This document shows, piece after piece, positions 8,517 to 17,537 of a DNA stretch of 64,000 nucleotides. The first letter of the stretch is position 1; each line of letters opens with the position of its first letter. The DNA comes from Solirubrobacter pauli. Lineage in GTDB: Bacteria > Actinomycetota > Thermoleophilia > Solirubrobacterales > Solirubrobacteraceae. The position numbers and the translations under genes are program-made. Below the pieces are notes generated by a model. That model searched no databases. It saw only the letters and a program-made list of their open reading frames with translations, and was not told the DNA's origin. The stretch covers positions 1,969,426-2,033,425 of the forward strand of contig NZ_RBIL01000001.1 in NCBI RefSeq assembly GCF_003633755.1, in the 5' to 3' direction.

Positions 8517-10036
8517 GCGGGGATCTCCTCACGGCTGAAGCGGCCGACTCTCGCGTACGTCTCCCGGTCACGTGAGCGCAGGTAGACGCCGAGCGCCATG
8601 CCGGCGACGAACACGGCTCCCACGACGAAGGGGATCAGCTTGATGAACAGCGAGTCCCCCGCCCCGGAGAGCACGCCGCGGTTGGCGATCAGCAGGTAGC
8701 ACGCGCCGGCCATCGCGCAGGCGCCGAGGATCGGGGCGATCAGGGTCTTGACCGGGTGGAAGCCGTCGCGCGCCTCGGTCAGGAAGAAGCGGATGATCGC
8801 GACCGAGCACAAGCCCTGCACGGCGAGGATGCCCAGCACGCCGAGCAACGGCGTCCAGGTGCCGAGCTTGAGCAGCGCCGCCTCGGTGCTCGAGTCCATT
8901 AGGACGAACCCGAGCATGTAGAGGCCGACGATCGCGGTCACGACCGTGGAGGCCACGACCGGCCCCTTGCGGGTGGGGTGCGTCGTGCCGAGCGCGCGCG
9001 GCAGCACGCCTTCGCGGGCGAGCGCGAACAGGTACCGCGCGCCGGTGTTGTAGAACGCCATCGCGCACGCGAACGAGCTCGTCACGATCAGCAGCTCCAG
9101 GATCGTCGTCAGCCCACCACCCACGTACTTGTCGGTCAGGGGGTAGAACGCCGACGCGTACGCGCCCTCGAACTGGTCGGCGACAGCCTGCGCGGAGCCG
9201 GTGAGGCCCCAGCCGCTGACGAACATGTAGGACACGAAGATGTAGAACAGGCCGAGGCCGATCACGCTGCCGTACGTCGCGGCCTTGGCGATCTTGTGCG
9301 GCTCGCGCGACTCCTCGGCGTAGTTGGGCGCCATCTCGAAGCCGACCCAGCTCCAGAACGCGCCGAAGATCGCGACGCCCGCCGCGGCCGCCCCGAACAC
9401 GCTCAGCGCGGCGTCATTGTCGAAGATGTTCGCCGGGTTCAGCGGCGCGGCGCTGTACCCCTCGGGCGGGCCGGTGACGATGATCCCGACGCACATCGCC
9501 AGCAGCGCGAGCACCTCGGCCACCAGCGCGACGCCGAGCACCTTCGCGGTCAGCTCGATGTGGAACCAGGCGAAGCTCGTCATCAGCGCGAGCGCGCCGA
9601 ACATGTACACGTAGGCGGGCAGGCTCACGCCGAACCACGCGTCGAAGGTGGTCGACGCGAAGTACCCGAGCACGCCGGTCACGGCGGCGGCGAAGATCAC
9701 GTAGCAGAGCGCGATCAGGATGCCCGAGCCGAGGCCGAGCACGTTGCCGAGCCCACGGGAGATGAACGTGTAGAAGCCGCCGGTCGACGTCACCCGCCGC
9801 GCCATCTCGATGTAGCCGGTGGAGAAGATCGTCAGCGCGATCGTCGCGACCAGGAACGCTGCCGGGACCGCGTACCCGCCGCCGGATACGGCGACCGGCA
9901 CGTTGAACATCATCGCCGCGAGCGGCGCGGCGCCCGTGACGATGCAGAAGAGCACGGCGGGGAGGCCCAATGCGTCACGGGCCAGCTCATGGGTGGGGGC
10001 CGCGGCGGGGGCGGCCGGAGTGACGACCACTGACAT
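8513..10036 (-). CDS. APC-superfamily amino acid/amine permease
   Basis: A 507-residue, about 12-TM permease of the amino acid-polyamine-organocation superfamily. TM1 has the GAAPLAAMMFNVP stretch typical of the substrate/sodium site, and the rest alternates hydrophobic helices with short loops. Translational coupling to the amine oxidase suggests import of a primary amine. I chose ATG 10036; GTG 10048 is in frame and possible, and neither has a convincing Shine-Dalgarno. A strong hairpin lies in the leader just upstream. Confidence 0.88.
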   Translation of the reverse strand: MSVVVTPAAPAAAPTHELARDALGLPAVLFCIVTGAAPLAAMMFNVPVAVSGGGYAVPAAFLVATIALTIFSTGYIEMARRVTSTGGFYTFISRGLGNVLGLGSGILIALCYVIFAAAVTGVLGYFASTTFDAWFGVSLPAYVYMFGALALMTSFAWFHIELTAKVLGVALVAEVLALLAMCVGIIVTGPPEGYSAAPLNPANIFDNDAALSVFGAAAAGVAIFGAFWSWVGFEMAPNYAEESREPHKIAKAATYGSVIGLGLFYIFVSYMFVSGWGLTGSAQAVADQFEGAYASAFYPLTDKYVGGGLTTILELLIVTSSFACAMAFYNTGARYLFALAREGVLPRALGTTHPTRKGPVVASTVVTAIVGLYMLGFVLMDSSTEAALLKLGTWTPLLGVLGILAVQGLCSVAIIRFFLTEARDGFHPVKTLIAPILGACAMAGACYLLIANRGVLSGAGDSLFIKLIPFVVGAVFVAGMALGVYLRSRDRETYARVGRFSREEIPA

Positions 10037-10058
10037 GCGGGGCAGCACATCGCGTGGC

Positions 10059-10086
10059 GGACCGCGGCGGCAGTGCTCCGCGGTCC
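10059..10086 (-). promoter_or_regulatory. Leader hairpin upstream of permease-amine oxidase operon
   Basis: GGACCGCGG (10059-10067) and CCGCGGTCC (10078-10086) form a perfect 9-bp stem with a 10-nt loop, ending 23 bp before the permease ATG on the minus strand. There is no T tract. It may be a leader structure, an operator, or the terminator of the upstream minus-strand gene. Confidence 0.5.
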
Positions 10087-10118
10087 AGTCTTGCGTTACC
10101 TAAAGTGGACCTTAAGGC

Positions 10119-10460
10119 CTAACAGCAGCGCCAGTTCGAGCTGCCATAGCCCGGACCGACCGGCTGCAGCTCGCGCGTGGAGACCGCGTCGACGACCTCC
10201 TCGACCTCTTCCTCTTCTTTGCGGCCGCCGCCGTCGGGCTCGGCGTCGCACGTGACGCGCAGGCGCCCGGAGGTGACCGTGCCGTCCGCGACTACGACGA
10301 GGCCGCAGATCACGTCGCCCTCTTCCCAGCCGAGGCGCTCGATGTCGAAGAAGGCCATGTGGACCTCGGTGGCCTTGCCCTTCCAGCGGCAGGTCTTGTC
10401 GTGATGCTCCTTCGCATCGCACACGACCTTCATGTTCTTGCCGGAAGCCTCAACGCTCAC
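10119..10460 (-). CDS. Small acidic cysteine-containing protein, unknown function
   Basis: A 113-residue protein starting at GTG 10460; on the minus strand TAGTCT ends 7 bp upstream, supporting this start over the TTG further out. The N-terminal ~75 residues form a compact domain with VVCDAKEHHDKTCRWKG, possibly a Cys/His metal site, and a DUF-like beta core. A glutamate-rich stretch (KEEEEVEEVV) follows and the chain ends in WRCC. No family is recognised. It is divergent to the NUDIX gene across 27 bp. Confidence 0.7.
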   Translation of the reverse strand: MSVEASGKNMKVVCDAKEHHDKTCRWKGKATEVHMAFFDIERLGWEEGDVICGLVVVADGTVTSGRLRVTCDAEPDGGGRKEEEEVEEVVDAVSTRELQPVGPGYGSSNWRCC

Positions 10461-10467
10461 GGCAAAG

Positions 10468-10477
10468 AGACTACCCT
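10468..10477. promoter_or_regulatory. Overlapping divergent -10 boxes
   Basis: Bases 10468-10473 read TAGTCT on the minus strand, 7 bp before GTG 10460. Bases 10472-10477 read TACCCT on the plus strand, 10 bp before TTG 10488. The two boxes share the central TA, so one short AT-containing patch could serve both directions, as known for symmetric bidirectional bacterial promoters. Assignment is by pattern only. Confidence 0.4.
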
Positions 10478-10487
10478 GCAAAGCGAC

Positions 10488-11147
10488 TTGTCCTACTCAC
10501 CCGGCATCCTCGCGCGCGGCCCTTGGCCGCTGGACCGGGTGTCCTCGCGGTGGACCGGCGCGACCTACCAGCCGTCACCCGAGAAGGACGCCGCGGCCGA
10601 CCGCGTGATCGCCGAGCTGCGCGACCGCGGCTCACCCGCCCACGACGGCGTCGCCGCGCGGCTCACGCAGTTCAGCGTGCGCGACGGCGAGCTGGCGCTC
10701 GAGCTCGAGGAGATGCGCTGGGCGCTGCGGTTGATCGGCGATGCCTCGGGCGCGCTCAGCGTGCTGTGCGTCGTGCGCGACCACGAGGGTCGCTGGCTCG
10801 CCGGCCGGCGCGCGCAGTGGGTCGCGAGCTGGGCGGGCGTCTGGGCGCTCGGCGCCGGCGGCGCGGTCGACGTGGGGGAGGACGCCGCCCTCGCTCTGAC
10901 ACGGGAGTTGCAGGAGGAGTGGTCGGTCGAGCCCGAGCGGATCCAGGTCGAGGCCCTGCTGGCGACCCCCTCGGACATGACGATGCTGATCGGCCAGGCG
11001 TGGCTCGCGCCCGGCGCGGAGGTCACGCGCGACCACGAGCACGACGCGCACGCGTGGTGGCCTTCTGACCCTGGCGACTGGCCGGATGACGCACATCCGC
11101 AACTTCAGCGCATGGCCACGTTGCTTTCTACCGACACCCCCGTATGA
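10488..11147 (+). CDS. NUDIX hydrolase
   Basis: About 219 residues. The NUDIX box is present as GAVDVGE-x7-RELQEEWSV, matching Gx5Ex7REUxEExGU except that the usual Gly near the end is Ser. These metal-dependent enzymes cleave nucleoside diphosphate-linked compounds; the substrate is not predictable here. An N-terminal ~100-residue extension precedes the fold. The start is uncertain: TTG 10488 keeps LSYSPGILARGPW, while GTG 10539 is a shorter option. The TGA overlaps the ATG of the DUF3817 gene (ATGA), so the pair is coupled. Confidence 0.85.
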   Translation: MSYSPGILARGPWPLDRVSSRWTGATYQPSPEKDAAADRVIAELRDRGSPAHDGVAARLTQFSVRDGELALELEEMRWALRLIGDASGALSVLCVVRDHEGRWLAGRRAQWVASWAGVWALGAGGAVDVGEDAALALTRELQEEWSVEPERIQVEALLATPSDMTMLIGQAWLAPGAEVTRDHEHDAHAWWPSDPGDWPDDAHPQLQRMATLLSTDTPV

Positions 11148-11452
11148 GCTTCCGCACGCTCAAGTACCTCAGCTTCGTCCACTCGGCCATCTACACGGCC
11201 CTGCTCGTGATCGCGATTGCAGGAGTGTTAGACGATGTGAAGTACGTGTTGGGCTGGGCGCACGGCATCGGCTGGATCGTCATGTCGCTGCTATGCGTGG
11301 ACGCAGTTAGACGGCGCGTGATCCCGCTCTGGCTCGGGGTGATGGTCGCGGTCGTCGGTGGCGTCGGGCCCTTTGCGGGCACCATCGGTTTTGTGTATGC
11401 AGAGCGGCGTCCAAGAGCGGCGTCGCGAATCCCTCAACGCGATATGGTCTAG
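11144..11452 (+). CDS. DUF3817 small membrane protein
   Basis: A 102-residue integral membrane protein with three hydrophobic segments and the DUF3817 pattern (N-terminal FRTLKYLSFVHSAIYTALL, then GWAHGIGWIVMSLL). Function is unknown. It is translationally coupled to the NUDIX gene and ends 9 bp before kgd, so all three may be cotranscribed. A second DUF3817 gene lies at 60937-61233. Confidence 0.85.
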   Translation: MSFRTLKYLSFVHSAIYTALLVIAIAGVLDDVKYVLGWAHGIGWIVMSLLCVDAVRRRVIPLWLGVMVAVVGGVGPFAGTIGFVYAERRPRAASRIPQRDMV

Positions 11453-11461
11453 GACCTTGAT

Positions 11462-14400
11462 ATGGCGGTAAACACCACGGTCGAAGTGGTCATGCCCCCA
11501 ATGGGCGACTCGGTCTCCGAGGGCTCCATCCTGGAGTGGCATAAGCAGGAAGGCGACCAGGTCTCCGAGGACGAGACACTCGTCGAGATCTCCACCGACA
11601 AGGTGGACGCTGAAGTCCCCGCTCCAGTCTCCGGCACCGTGGTGAAGATCCACGCGGCCGAAGGCGACACCGTCGGTGTCGGCAGCGTGCTCGCCGAGAT
11701 CGCACCGGGTGAGAACGGCTCCGGGCCGGCGCTCTCGGGCGATGCCGACGAGGACGAGGGCGACGCACCGCCCGGCGGCGACGGTGGCGAGGGCACCGTC
11801 GTCGAGATCGAGATGCCCGCGATGGGCGAGTCGGTCTCCGAGGGCACGATCCTCGAGTGGTCGAAGGCCGTCGGCGACAGCATCGCCGAGGACGAGACGC
11901 TCGTCGAGATCTCGACCGACAAGGTGGACGCGGAGGTCCCCGCGCCCGCTTCGGGCACGATCACCGAGCTGCTCGCCGAGGCCGGCGACACCGTCACGGT
12001 CGGCCAGGTCATCGCGCGCATGAGCTCCGGCAACGGCGCCGCGCCGGCGAAGGCCGCCCCCGTCCCGGAGGTCACCGACTCGCGCCCCGGCACCGACGCC
12101 GACCAGGAGACCGTCGAGACCCCCGAAGGCCTGAAGGTCACCCCGGTCGCGCAGCGCGTCGCCGCCGCGCAGGGCGTGGACCTGTCGAAGGTCACGGGCA
12201 CGGGCCCGAACGGCCGCATCGGCAAGGCCGACGTGCTCGCGTTCGAGAAGAACGGCGCCGCGCCCGCGAAGGCGGCCGCCCCGGCTCCGACCGAGGGCAA
12301 GCAGACCCTGCTCAAGGGCGCGAGCGCGATGCTCGCCCGCTACATGGACGAGTCGCGCGCGATCCCGACCGCGACGTCCTTCCGCACGCTCACCGTCACC
12401 ACGCTCGACGGCTACCGCAAGCAGCTCAAGGCGGCCGGCCACAAGGTCTCCTTCACGCACCTGATCGCCTACGCGATCGCGCGCGCGGCGACCGAGCAGA
12501 TGCCGGTGATGGCGACGCACTTCGCGGAGATCGACGGCAAGCCGCACGTGATCGACGACGGCGCGGTGAACCTCGGCATCGCCGTGGACGTCGAGAAGAA
12601 GGGCGGCGGCCGCACCCTGATGGTGCCGGTCATCAAGGACGCCGGGCGCCTCACGTTCCCGCAGTTCCTGGACGCCTTCGGCGTGCTGATCACCAAGGCC
12701 CGCGAGAACAAGCTGACCGCGGACGACCTCCAGGGCGCCAACGTCTCGCTCACCAACCCCGGCGGCATCGGCACCATCGCGTCCGTGCCGCGCCTGATGA
12801 ACGGGCAGGGCACGATCGTCGCCACCGGCTCGATCGGCTACCCGCCCGGCCTCGGGGCCATCGGCGCCACGATCGGCGCCGAGAAGGTGATGACGATGAC
12901 GTCGACCTACGACCATCGCATCATCCAGGGCGCCGAGTCCGGCCAGTTCCTGCAGGTGGTCGAGCAGTACCTCCAGGGCGAGCACGGCTTCTACGAGCAG
13001 GTCTTCTCCGACCTGGGCGCGGACCTCGGCCCCGCCCCGACGGCCCCGACGCCGCAGGCCATCGCCGCCGCGACGCCTCAGACGTTGACCGAGCCGGCGC
13101 CGGCCACCTCGGCCGAGCCGAACCTCGAGCTGCTGCAGGCCGTCCAAGCCGCGATGTCGCTGATCAAGGCGCACCGCACGCACGGCCACCTGGCCGCGCG
13201 GCTGGACCCGCTCGGCTCCGAGCCCGAGGGCGATCCCGCGCTCGACCCGGAGCCGCTCGGCCTCACGCCGGAGCTGATGGCGAAGATCCCGGCCTCGATC
13301 CTGCGCGTCGGCGTGCCGGGCGAGACCCTCGCGGACGTCATCCCGCGCCTGCGCGAGACCTATTGCGGCACGATCGCCTACGAGATCGAGCACATCGCCT
13401 CGCACCGCCAGCGCGTCTGGCTGCGCGAGAAGATCGAGACCGGCGCGTTCCGCAAGCCGCTCTCGGCCGAGGAGAAGCACGCGCTGCTCCGCCGCCTGAC
13501 GCAGGTCGACTCGCTCGAGCGCTTCATGCACAAGGCCTACCTGGGCCAGAAGCAGTTCTCGGTCGAAGGCCTCGACATGACCGTGCCGATGCTCGACGAG
13601 ATGATCCAGCTCGCCGCCGCCGACGGCGCGCGCGAGGTGGTCATCGGCATGGCCCACCGCGGCCGCCTGAACGTGCTCGCCCACAACCTGGGCCGGCCGT
13701 ACGAGACGATCTTCCGCGAGTTCGAGGGCGCGTCCTCGATCGAGGCCGTCACCACGATCCCGCAGGGCGGCACGGGCGACGTCAAGTACCACCACGGCGC
13801 CCAGGGCACCTACCAGTGCGGGGACACCGAGAGCGTGCTCGTGCGGCTCGAGTCCAACCCGTCGCACCTCGAGTACGTGGCCCCCGTCGTCACCGGCGCC
13901 ACCCGTGCGATCCAGACGACCCGCCAGGGCACGCACGCGCAGCTGGACACGCGCGCCGCGGTGCCGATCGTCCTGCACGGCGACGCGGCCTTCCCGGGCC
14001 AGGGCGTCGTCTCGGAGACGTTCAACTTGCAGGCGCTGGACGGCTACACGGTCGGCGGCACGCTGCACCTGATCCAGAACAACCAGGTCGGCTTCACGAC
14101 GGACCCCGACGACTCGCGCTCCACGCGCTGGGCGTCGGACCTCGCGAAGGGCTTCGACGTGCCGATCTTCCACGTCAACGCCGACGACGTGGCCGCGTGC
14201 GTGAGCGCCGTGCGGCTCGCGTTCGCGTTCCGCCAGGAGTTCGGCCACGACGTGCTGATCGACCTGATCGGCTACCGCCGCTACGGCCACAACGAGGCCG
14301 ACGAGCCCGCGTACACGCAGCCGGAGATGACGGCCAAGATCAAGGCCAAGAAGCCGGTGCGGGAGCTGTTCGCGGCGTCGCTCGTGAGCGACGGGACGCT

Positions 14401-15754
14401 GACGCAGGACGAGGCCGACGGGGTCGCCGCCGAGATCTGGGACGACCTCGCCAAGCGCCACCGCGAGCTCAAGGAGGCGCTGGCGAGCGCCGGTGACGAG
14501 CAGCCCACGGGCGGCTACGAGTTGGACCGCTCCGCCTCGCCCGAGGTCAAGACGCAGGTCTCCAAGGACCGGCTGGAGACGCTCAACGACGAGCTGCTGC
14601 GGATCCCGGAGGGCTTCACCGTCCACCCGAAGCTCGTCAAGCAGCTGGACCGGCGCCGCCAGGCCGTCGGCCCGGACGGCGGCATCGACTGGGCGCAGGC
14701 CGAGTCGCTGGCCTACGCGTCGCTGCTGACCGAGGGCACCCCGGTGCGCCTCACGGGCCAGGACGCGGAGCGCGGCACGTTCTCGCAGCGCCACCTCGTC
14801 CTGCACGACCCGAAGACGGGCCAGCGGATCTCGCCGATCCAGAACCTGCCGGGCGCGCTCGCGCCGATGGAGCTGCACAACTCGCCGCTCAGCGAGATCG
14901 CGTGCCTCGGCTTCGAGTACGGCTACTCGATGGAGGCGCCGGAGTCGCTGGTCCTCTGGGAGGCCCAGTTCGGCGACTTCGTGAACTCGGCGCAGGTCAT
15001 CATCGACCAGTTCATCGTCTCCGCGCTGTCCAAGTGGGGCCAGACGACGCGCCTGACGCTGCTGCTGCCGCACGGCTACGAGGGCTCGGGCCCGGAGCAC
15101 TCCTCCGGCCGCCTGGAGCGCTTCCTGTCGCTGGCGGCGGAGGGCAACATCCGCGTCGCGAACCTCACGACGCCGTCGCAGTACTTCCACCTCCTGCGCC
15201 GCCAGGCGCGGGTGGCGAAGCAGCGTCCGCTGGTGATCATGACCCCGAAGTCGCTCCTGCGCCTGCCGCAGGCGACGTCGCGGATCGAGCACCTCGCCGA
15301 GGGCCGGTTCTTCCCGGTGCTCGCCGAGCCGCGGATCGACGAGGAGAAGGTCACCCGCCTGGTGCTCTGCACCGGCAAGCTCTACTACGACCTCAAGGGT
15401 CACGCCACGCGCGAGAACAACGAGTCCGTCGCGATCACCCGCGTCGAGCTGCTGTACCCGTTCCCGCAGGGCCAGATCCTCGAAGAGGTGCAGCGGTACC
15501 CGAACCTCAAGGAGGTCCTCTGGGTGCAGGAGGAGCCGCGCAACATGGGCGCCCGCGCGCACATGTCCCCGCGCCTGCTCCAGATCCTGCCCGCGGAGAT
15601 CGACTTCGGATACGTCGGCCGGCCGGAGCGCGCTTCGCCGGGCGAGGGCTACCCGGCCGCGCACACCGTCGAGCAGACGCGGATCATCCGCACCGCGCTC
15701 GACACCACCGTGCCGGTGTCGGTGAACCCGGACAAGCTGCCGGGCGAGCGCTGA
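11462..15754 (+). CDS. kgd: Single-chain 2-oxoglutarate dehydrogenase E2-E1 with two lipoyl domains
   Basis: A 1430-residue fusion acting in the TCA cycle on 2-oxoglutarate. Domains in order: lipoyl 1 (about 5-82, lipoyl Lys47), lipoyl 2 (about 112-190, Lys154), peripheral-subunit/E3-binding domain (about 226-262), E2 succinyltransferase core (about 283-520, catalytic YDHRIIQG with His485), and a complete thiamine-dependent E1 (about 554-1430) with MAHRGRLNVLAHN and GDAAFPGQG...NNQVG for thiamine diphosphate. Mycobacterial and corynebacterial Kgd/OdhA lack lipoyl and binding domains and borrow them from another E2; this chain carries its own. AGGA precedes ATG 11462. A rho-independent terminator follows. 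Confidence 0.95.
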   Translation: MAVNTTVEVVMPPMGDSVSEGSILEWHKQEGDQVSEDETLVEISTDKVDAEVPAPVSGTVVKIHAAEGDTVGVGSVLAEIAPGENGSGPALSGDADEDEGDAPPGGDGGEGTVVEIEMPAMGESVSEGTILEWSKAVGDSIAEDETLVEISTDKVDAEVPAPASGTITELLAEAGDTVTVGQVIARMSSGNGAAPAKAAPVPEVTDSRPGTDADQETVETPEGLKVTPVAQRVAAAQGVDLSKVTGTGPNGRIGKADVLAFEKNGAAPAKAAAPAPTEGKQTLLKGASAMLARYMDESRAIPTATSFRTLTVTTLDGYRKQLKAAGHKVSFTHLIAYAIARAATEQMPVMATHFAEIDGKPHVIDDGAVNLGIAVDVEKKGGGRTLMVPVIKDAGRLTFPQFLDAFGVLITKARENKLTADDLQGANVSLTNPGGIGTIASVPRLMNGQGTIVATGSIGYPPGLGAIGATIGAEKVMTMTSTYDHRIIQGAESGQFLQVVEQYLQGEHGFYEQVFSDLGADLGPAPTAPTPQAIAAATPQTLTEPAPATSAEPNLELLQAVQAAMSLIKAHRTHGHLAARLDPLGSEPEGDPALDPEPLGLTPELMAKIPASILRVGVPGETLADVIPRLRETYCGTIAYEIEHIASHRQRVWLREKIETGAFRKPLSAEEKHALLRRLTQVDSLERFMHKAYLGQKQFSVEGLDMTVPMLDEMIQLAAADGAREVVIGMAHRGRLNVLAHNLGRPYETIFREFEGASSIEAVTTIPQGGTGDVKYHHGAQGTYQCGDTESVLVRLESNPSHLEYVAPVVTGATRAIQTTRQGTHAQLDTRAAVPIVLHGDAAFPGQGVVSETFNLQALDGYTVGGTLHLIQNNQVGFTTDPDDSRSTRWASDLAKGFDVPIFHVNADDVAACVSAVRLAFAFRQEFGHDVLIDLIGYRRYGHNEADEPAYTQPEMTAKIKAKKPVRELFAASLVSDGTLTQDEADGVAAEIWDDLAKRHRELKEALASAGDEQPTGGYELDRSASPEVKTQVSKDRLETLNDELLRIPEGFTVHPKLVKQLDRRRQAVGPDGGIDWAQAESLAYASLLTEGTPVRLTGQDAERGTFSQRHLVLHDPKTGQRISPIQNLPGALAPMELHNSPLSEIACLGFEYGYSMEAPESLVLWEAQFGDFVNSAQVIIDQFIVSALSKWGQTTRLTLLLPHGYEGSGPEHSSGRLERFLSLAAEGNIRVANLTTPSQYFHLLRRQARVAKQRPLVIMTPKSLLRLPQATSRIEHLAEGRFFPVLAEPRIDEEKVTRLVLCTGKLYYDLKGHATRENNESVAITRVELLYPFPQGQILEEVQRYPNLKEVLWVQEEPRNMGARAHMSPRLLQILPAEIDFGYVGRPERASPGEGYPAAHTVEQTRIIRTALDTTVPVSVNPDKLPGER

Positions 15755-15770
15755 ATCACGCTGAACGGAA

Positions 15771-15801
15771 CCGCCCCGCGTTTGTTGCGCGGGGCGGTTT
15801 C
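15771..15801 (+). terminator. Rho-independent terminator of kgd
   Basis: CCGCCCCGCG (15771-15780) and CGCGGGGCGG (15788-15797) form a perfect 10-bp stem around TTTGTTG, followed by a short T tract. It starts 16 bp after the kgd stop. Confidence 0.9.
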
Positions 15802-15882
15802 ACTTCGTAACGTCCCGGACGAAGCGCTTGGGCGAACCGTTGCACCCCGCAACTCGAGCGGACCCCAGGTGTCCCAGGGTGC

Positions 15883-16647
15883 ATGAAGAGAATCCGGTTC
15901 TCCGGCCGCGCGGCCATCGTGTGCTCCCTCATCCTCGCTCTCGGCATCCCGTCCGTTGCGGTGGGCTTCGGTGAAGGTCGCAACCTCCTCCTCGGCAAGC
16001 GCAACCCGTCCAACAACCCGGGTCTCGCGCTGAACACCGAGACGGAGATCATCGCCGACACCAACACGTACGGCACCCGTCAGTCCAACAAGAAGGACGG
16101 CGACGGCGGCGGCGCGATCTACGGCTGCCGCTCGAACCCGGGCAACGAGCCCTGCATCCGCTCCAACAACCTCAAGGGCGGTCGCGCCTTCGAGTTCGTG
16201 ACGATCGGCAAGGAAGCGGGCCGCATCGAGGTCGGCGGCGACAAGACCGGCGCCCCGTTCACGACCAACGCCACGGGCGTCGCCACCGGCCTGAACGCCG
16301 ACAAGATCGACGGCAAGGAAGCGGCGGACTTCGCTCCCGCCACCTCGCTCACGTTCGCCGCCGTCAGCGACGACACCACGGGCACCCCGACCGCCACCGG
16401 CCCGACGACGCCGACGGTCACGCTGTCCACCACCGGCGACAACGCCGTCTACACCGTCGACCTCAAGCGCGACGTCAGCAAGTGCTCGTTCACGGCCTCC
16501 CCGGTCGGCTCGGCCAGCCCCGTCGCCGCCGGCGTCTCGGTCGTGCCGAACCAGCCCAGCCAGGTCGCCGTCAACTGGGGCGGTTCCGAGATCACCCCGA
16601 CGCCGGCCGCCCGTCGCGGCTCGTTCCACCTGCAGGTGATCTGCTAA
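15883..16647 (+). CDS. Secreted protein, function unknown
   Basis: A 254-residue protein with a clear Sec signal peptide: basic MKRIRFSGRAA, a hydrophobic core, then processing near SVAVGFG. The mature part has RNLLLGKRNPSNN and a central GLNADKIDGKEAADF, a short motif that I associate with fibre or tail-like surface proteins in Solirubrobacterales, then a Thr-rich C-terminal beta domain with one Cys pair. AGGG lies just before the ATG. It overlaps the convergent DUF1028 gene by 4 bp. No enzymatic motif is visible. Confidence 0.8.
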   Translation: MKRIRFSGRAAIVCSLILALGIPSVAVGFGEGRNLLLGKRNPSNNPGLALNTETEIIADTNTYGTRQSNKKDGDGGGAIYGCRSNPGNEPCIRSNNLKGGRAFEFVTIGKEAGRIEVGGDKTGAPFTTNATGVATGLNADKIDGKEAADFAPATSLTFAAVSDDTTGTPTATGPTTPTVTLSTTGDNAVYTVDLKRDVSKCSFTASPVGSASPVAAGVSVVPNQPSQVAVNWGGSEITPTPAARRGSFHLQVIC

Positions 16648-17537
16648 GCGCGACCCAGCGCCTCGCGCACGGCCGCTCCGGCCGGCGCGAACTCCGGCGA
16701 GAGCCGGTCGAGGAGAACCAGCCAATCCGGGTTCTCCTCGGCCGCGCGCCGGACGGCGGCCACGCCGCCTTCGAGATCGCCCGCCTGGGCGGTCGCCAGC
16801 CCGGCCCAGAACCGCAGCTCGTCCGCCTCGGGCGCGAGCCGCGCGGCCTGCTGGTAGAGCCCTCCCGCCTCGTCGGTGCGACCGGCGGCGAGCAGCTCGT
16901 CTCCCGCGCCGGCCATGTCGTAGGCGCGTTGGAGCGTCAGAAGCCGTCCGAGCTCGGCGATCGGATCGGACGCGTCCTCGACCCGCAGGTCGACCGTGCG
17001 GCGCCACGGCTCACCGTCCGGCGGCACGACGATCATCGCCGCCGACTGGCGGCCGCGGATGTCGCCACCCTCGGCCTCGGCCGCCTGAAGGGCGGCCAGC
17101 AGCCGGTCCTGCAAGAGGCCTGCGCTGCCCGTGAACGCCGCCGACATGGCGGCCGGCACCGTCTCGCGGGCCATCATGTTCGCCTGGCAGCTGTGATCGT
17201 CACCGGTGACGTGGCTCGCGTGCGCGATGCAGTCGGCGCCCGTGTGAGCGGAGATCGTGCCGCGAGCGTCGATCACCGCCACCTGGCGGACCGCCGCCAG
17301 CGGGTCCGCCGCGAGCAGCTCGCCGAGCGCTTGCGCGGCGGGGATCCCGTCCGCGAGCCGGTCGAGCGCGTTCGGCCCGTAGGCGGGCTCGACCACGGAC
17401 TGGGTGGCGACGGCGCCGATCCCGGCGCGCGCCCACGCGCACAGCGGGCCGACGCTGAACCAGTGCGACTGCACCGCCACGCCGAGCTCGCCGGTCTCCG
17501 GATCGACGGCCACGATTGAATACGTCCCATGGCGCAT
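16644..17537 (-). CDS. DUF1028 protein with C-terminal TPR-like region
   Basis: 297 residues. The N-terminal ~205 residues match the DUF1028 pattern (TYSIVAVDPETGELGVAVQS, GAVATQS, HTGADC, ANMMA), thought to have an Ntn-hydrolase-like fold. The C-terminal ~90 residues are helical repeats (TLQRAYDMAGAGDELLAAGR, EADELRFWAGLATAQ). Enzyme activity is unproven for the family. Start ATG 17537 is supported by TATCGT on the minus strand ending 7 bp upstream; it is head-to-head with the alkyltransferase-like gene. Confidence 0.85.
   Translation of the reverse strand: MRHGTYSIVAVDPETGELGVAVQSHWFSVGPLCAWARAGIGAVATQSVVEPAYGPNALDRLADGIPAAQALGELLAADPLAAVRQVAVIDARGTISAHTGADCIAHASHVTGDDHSCQANMMARETVPAAMSAAFTGSAGLLQDRLLAALQAAEAEGGDIRGRQSAAMIVVPPDGEPWRRTVDLRVEDASDPIAELGRLLTLQRAYDMAGAGDELLAAGRTDEAGGLYQQAARLAPEADELRFWAGLATAQAGDLEGGVAAVRRAAEENPDWLVLLDRLSPEFAPAGAAVREALGRA

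Noticed and set aside
11291-15664. A 1457-residue open frame on the minus strand opposite kgd
   Set aside because: Composition is Arg/Gly/Ala/Leu-rich without domains, it mirrors the codon bias of the real gene, and the plus strand encodes an unmistakable enzyme.
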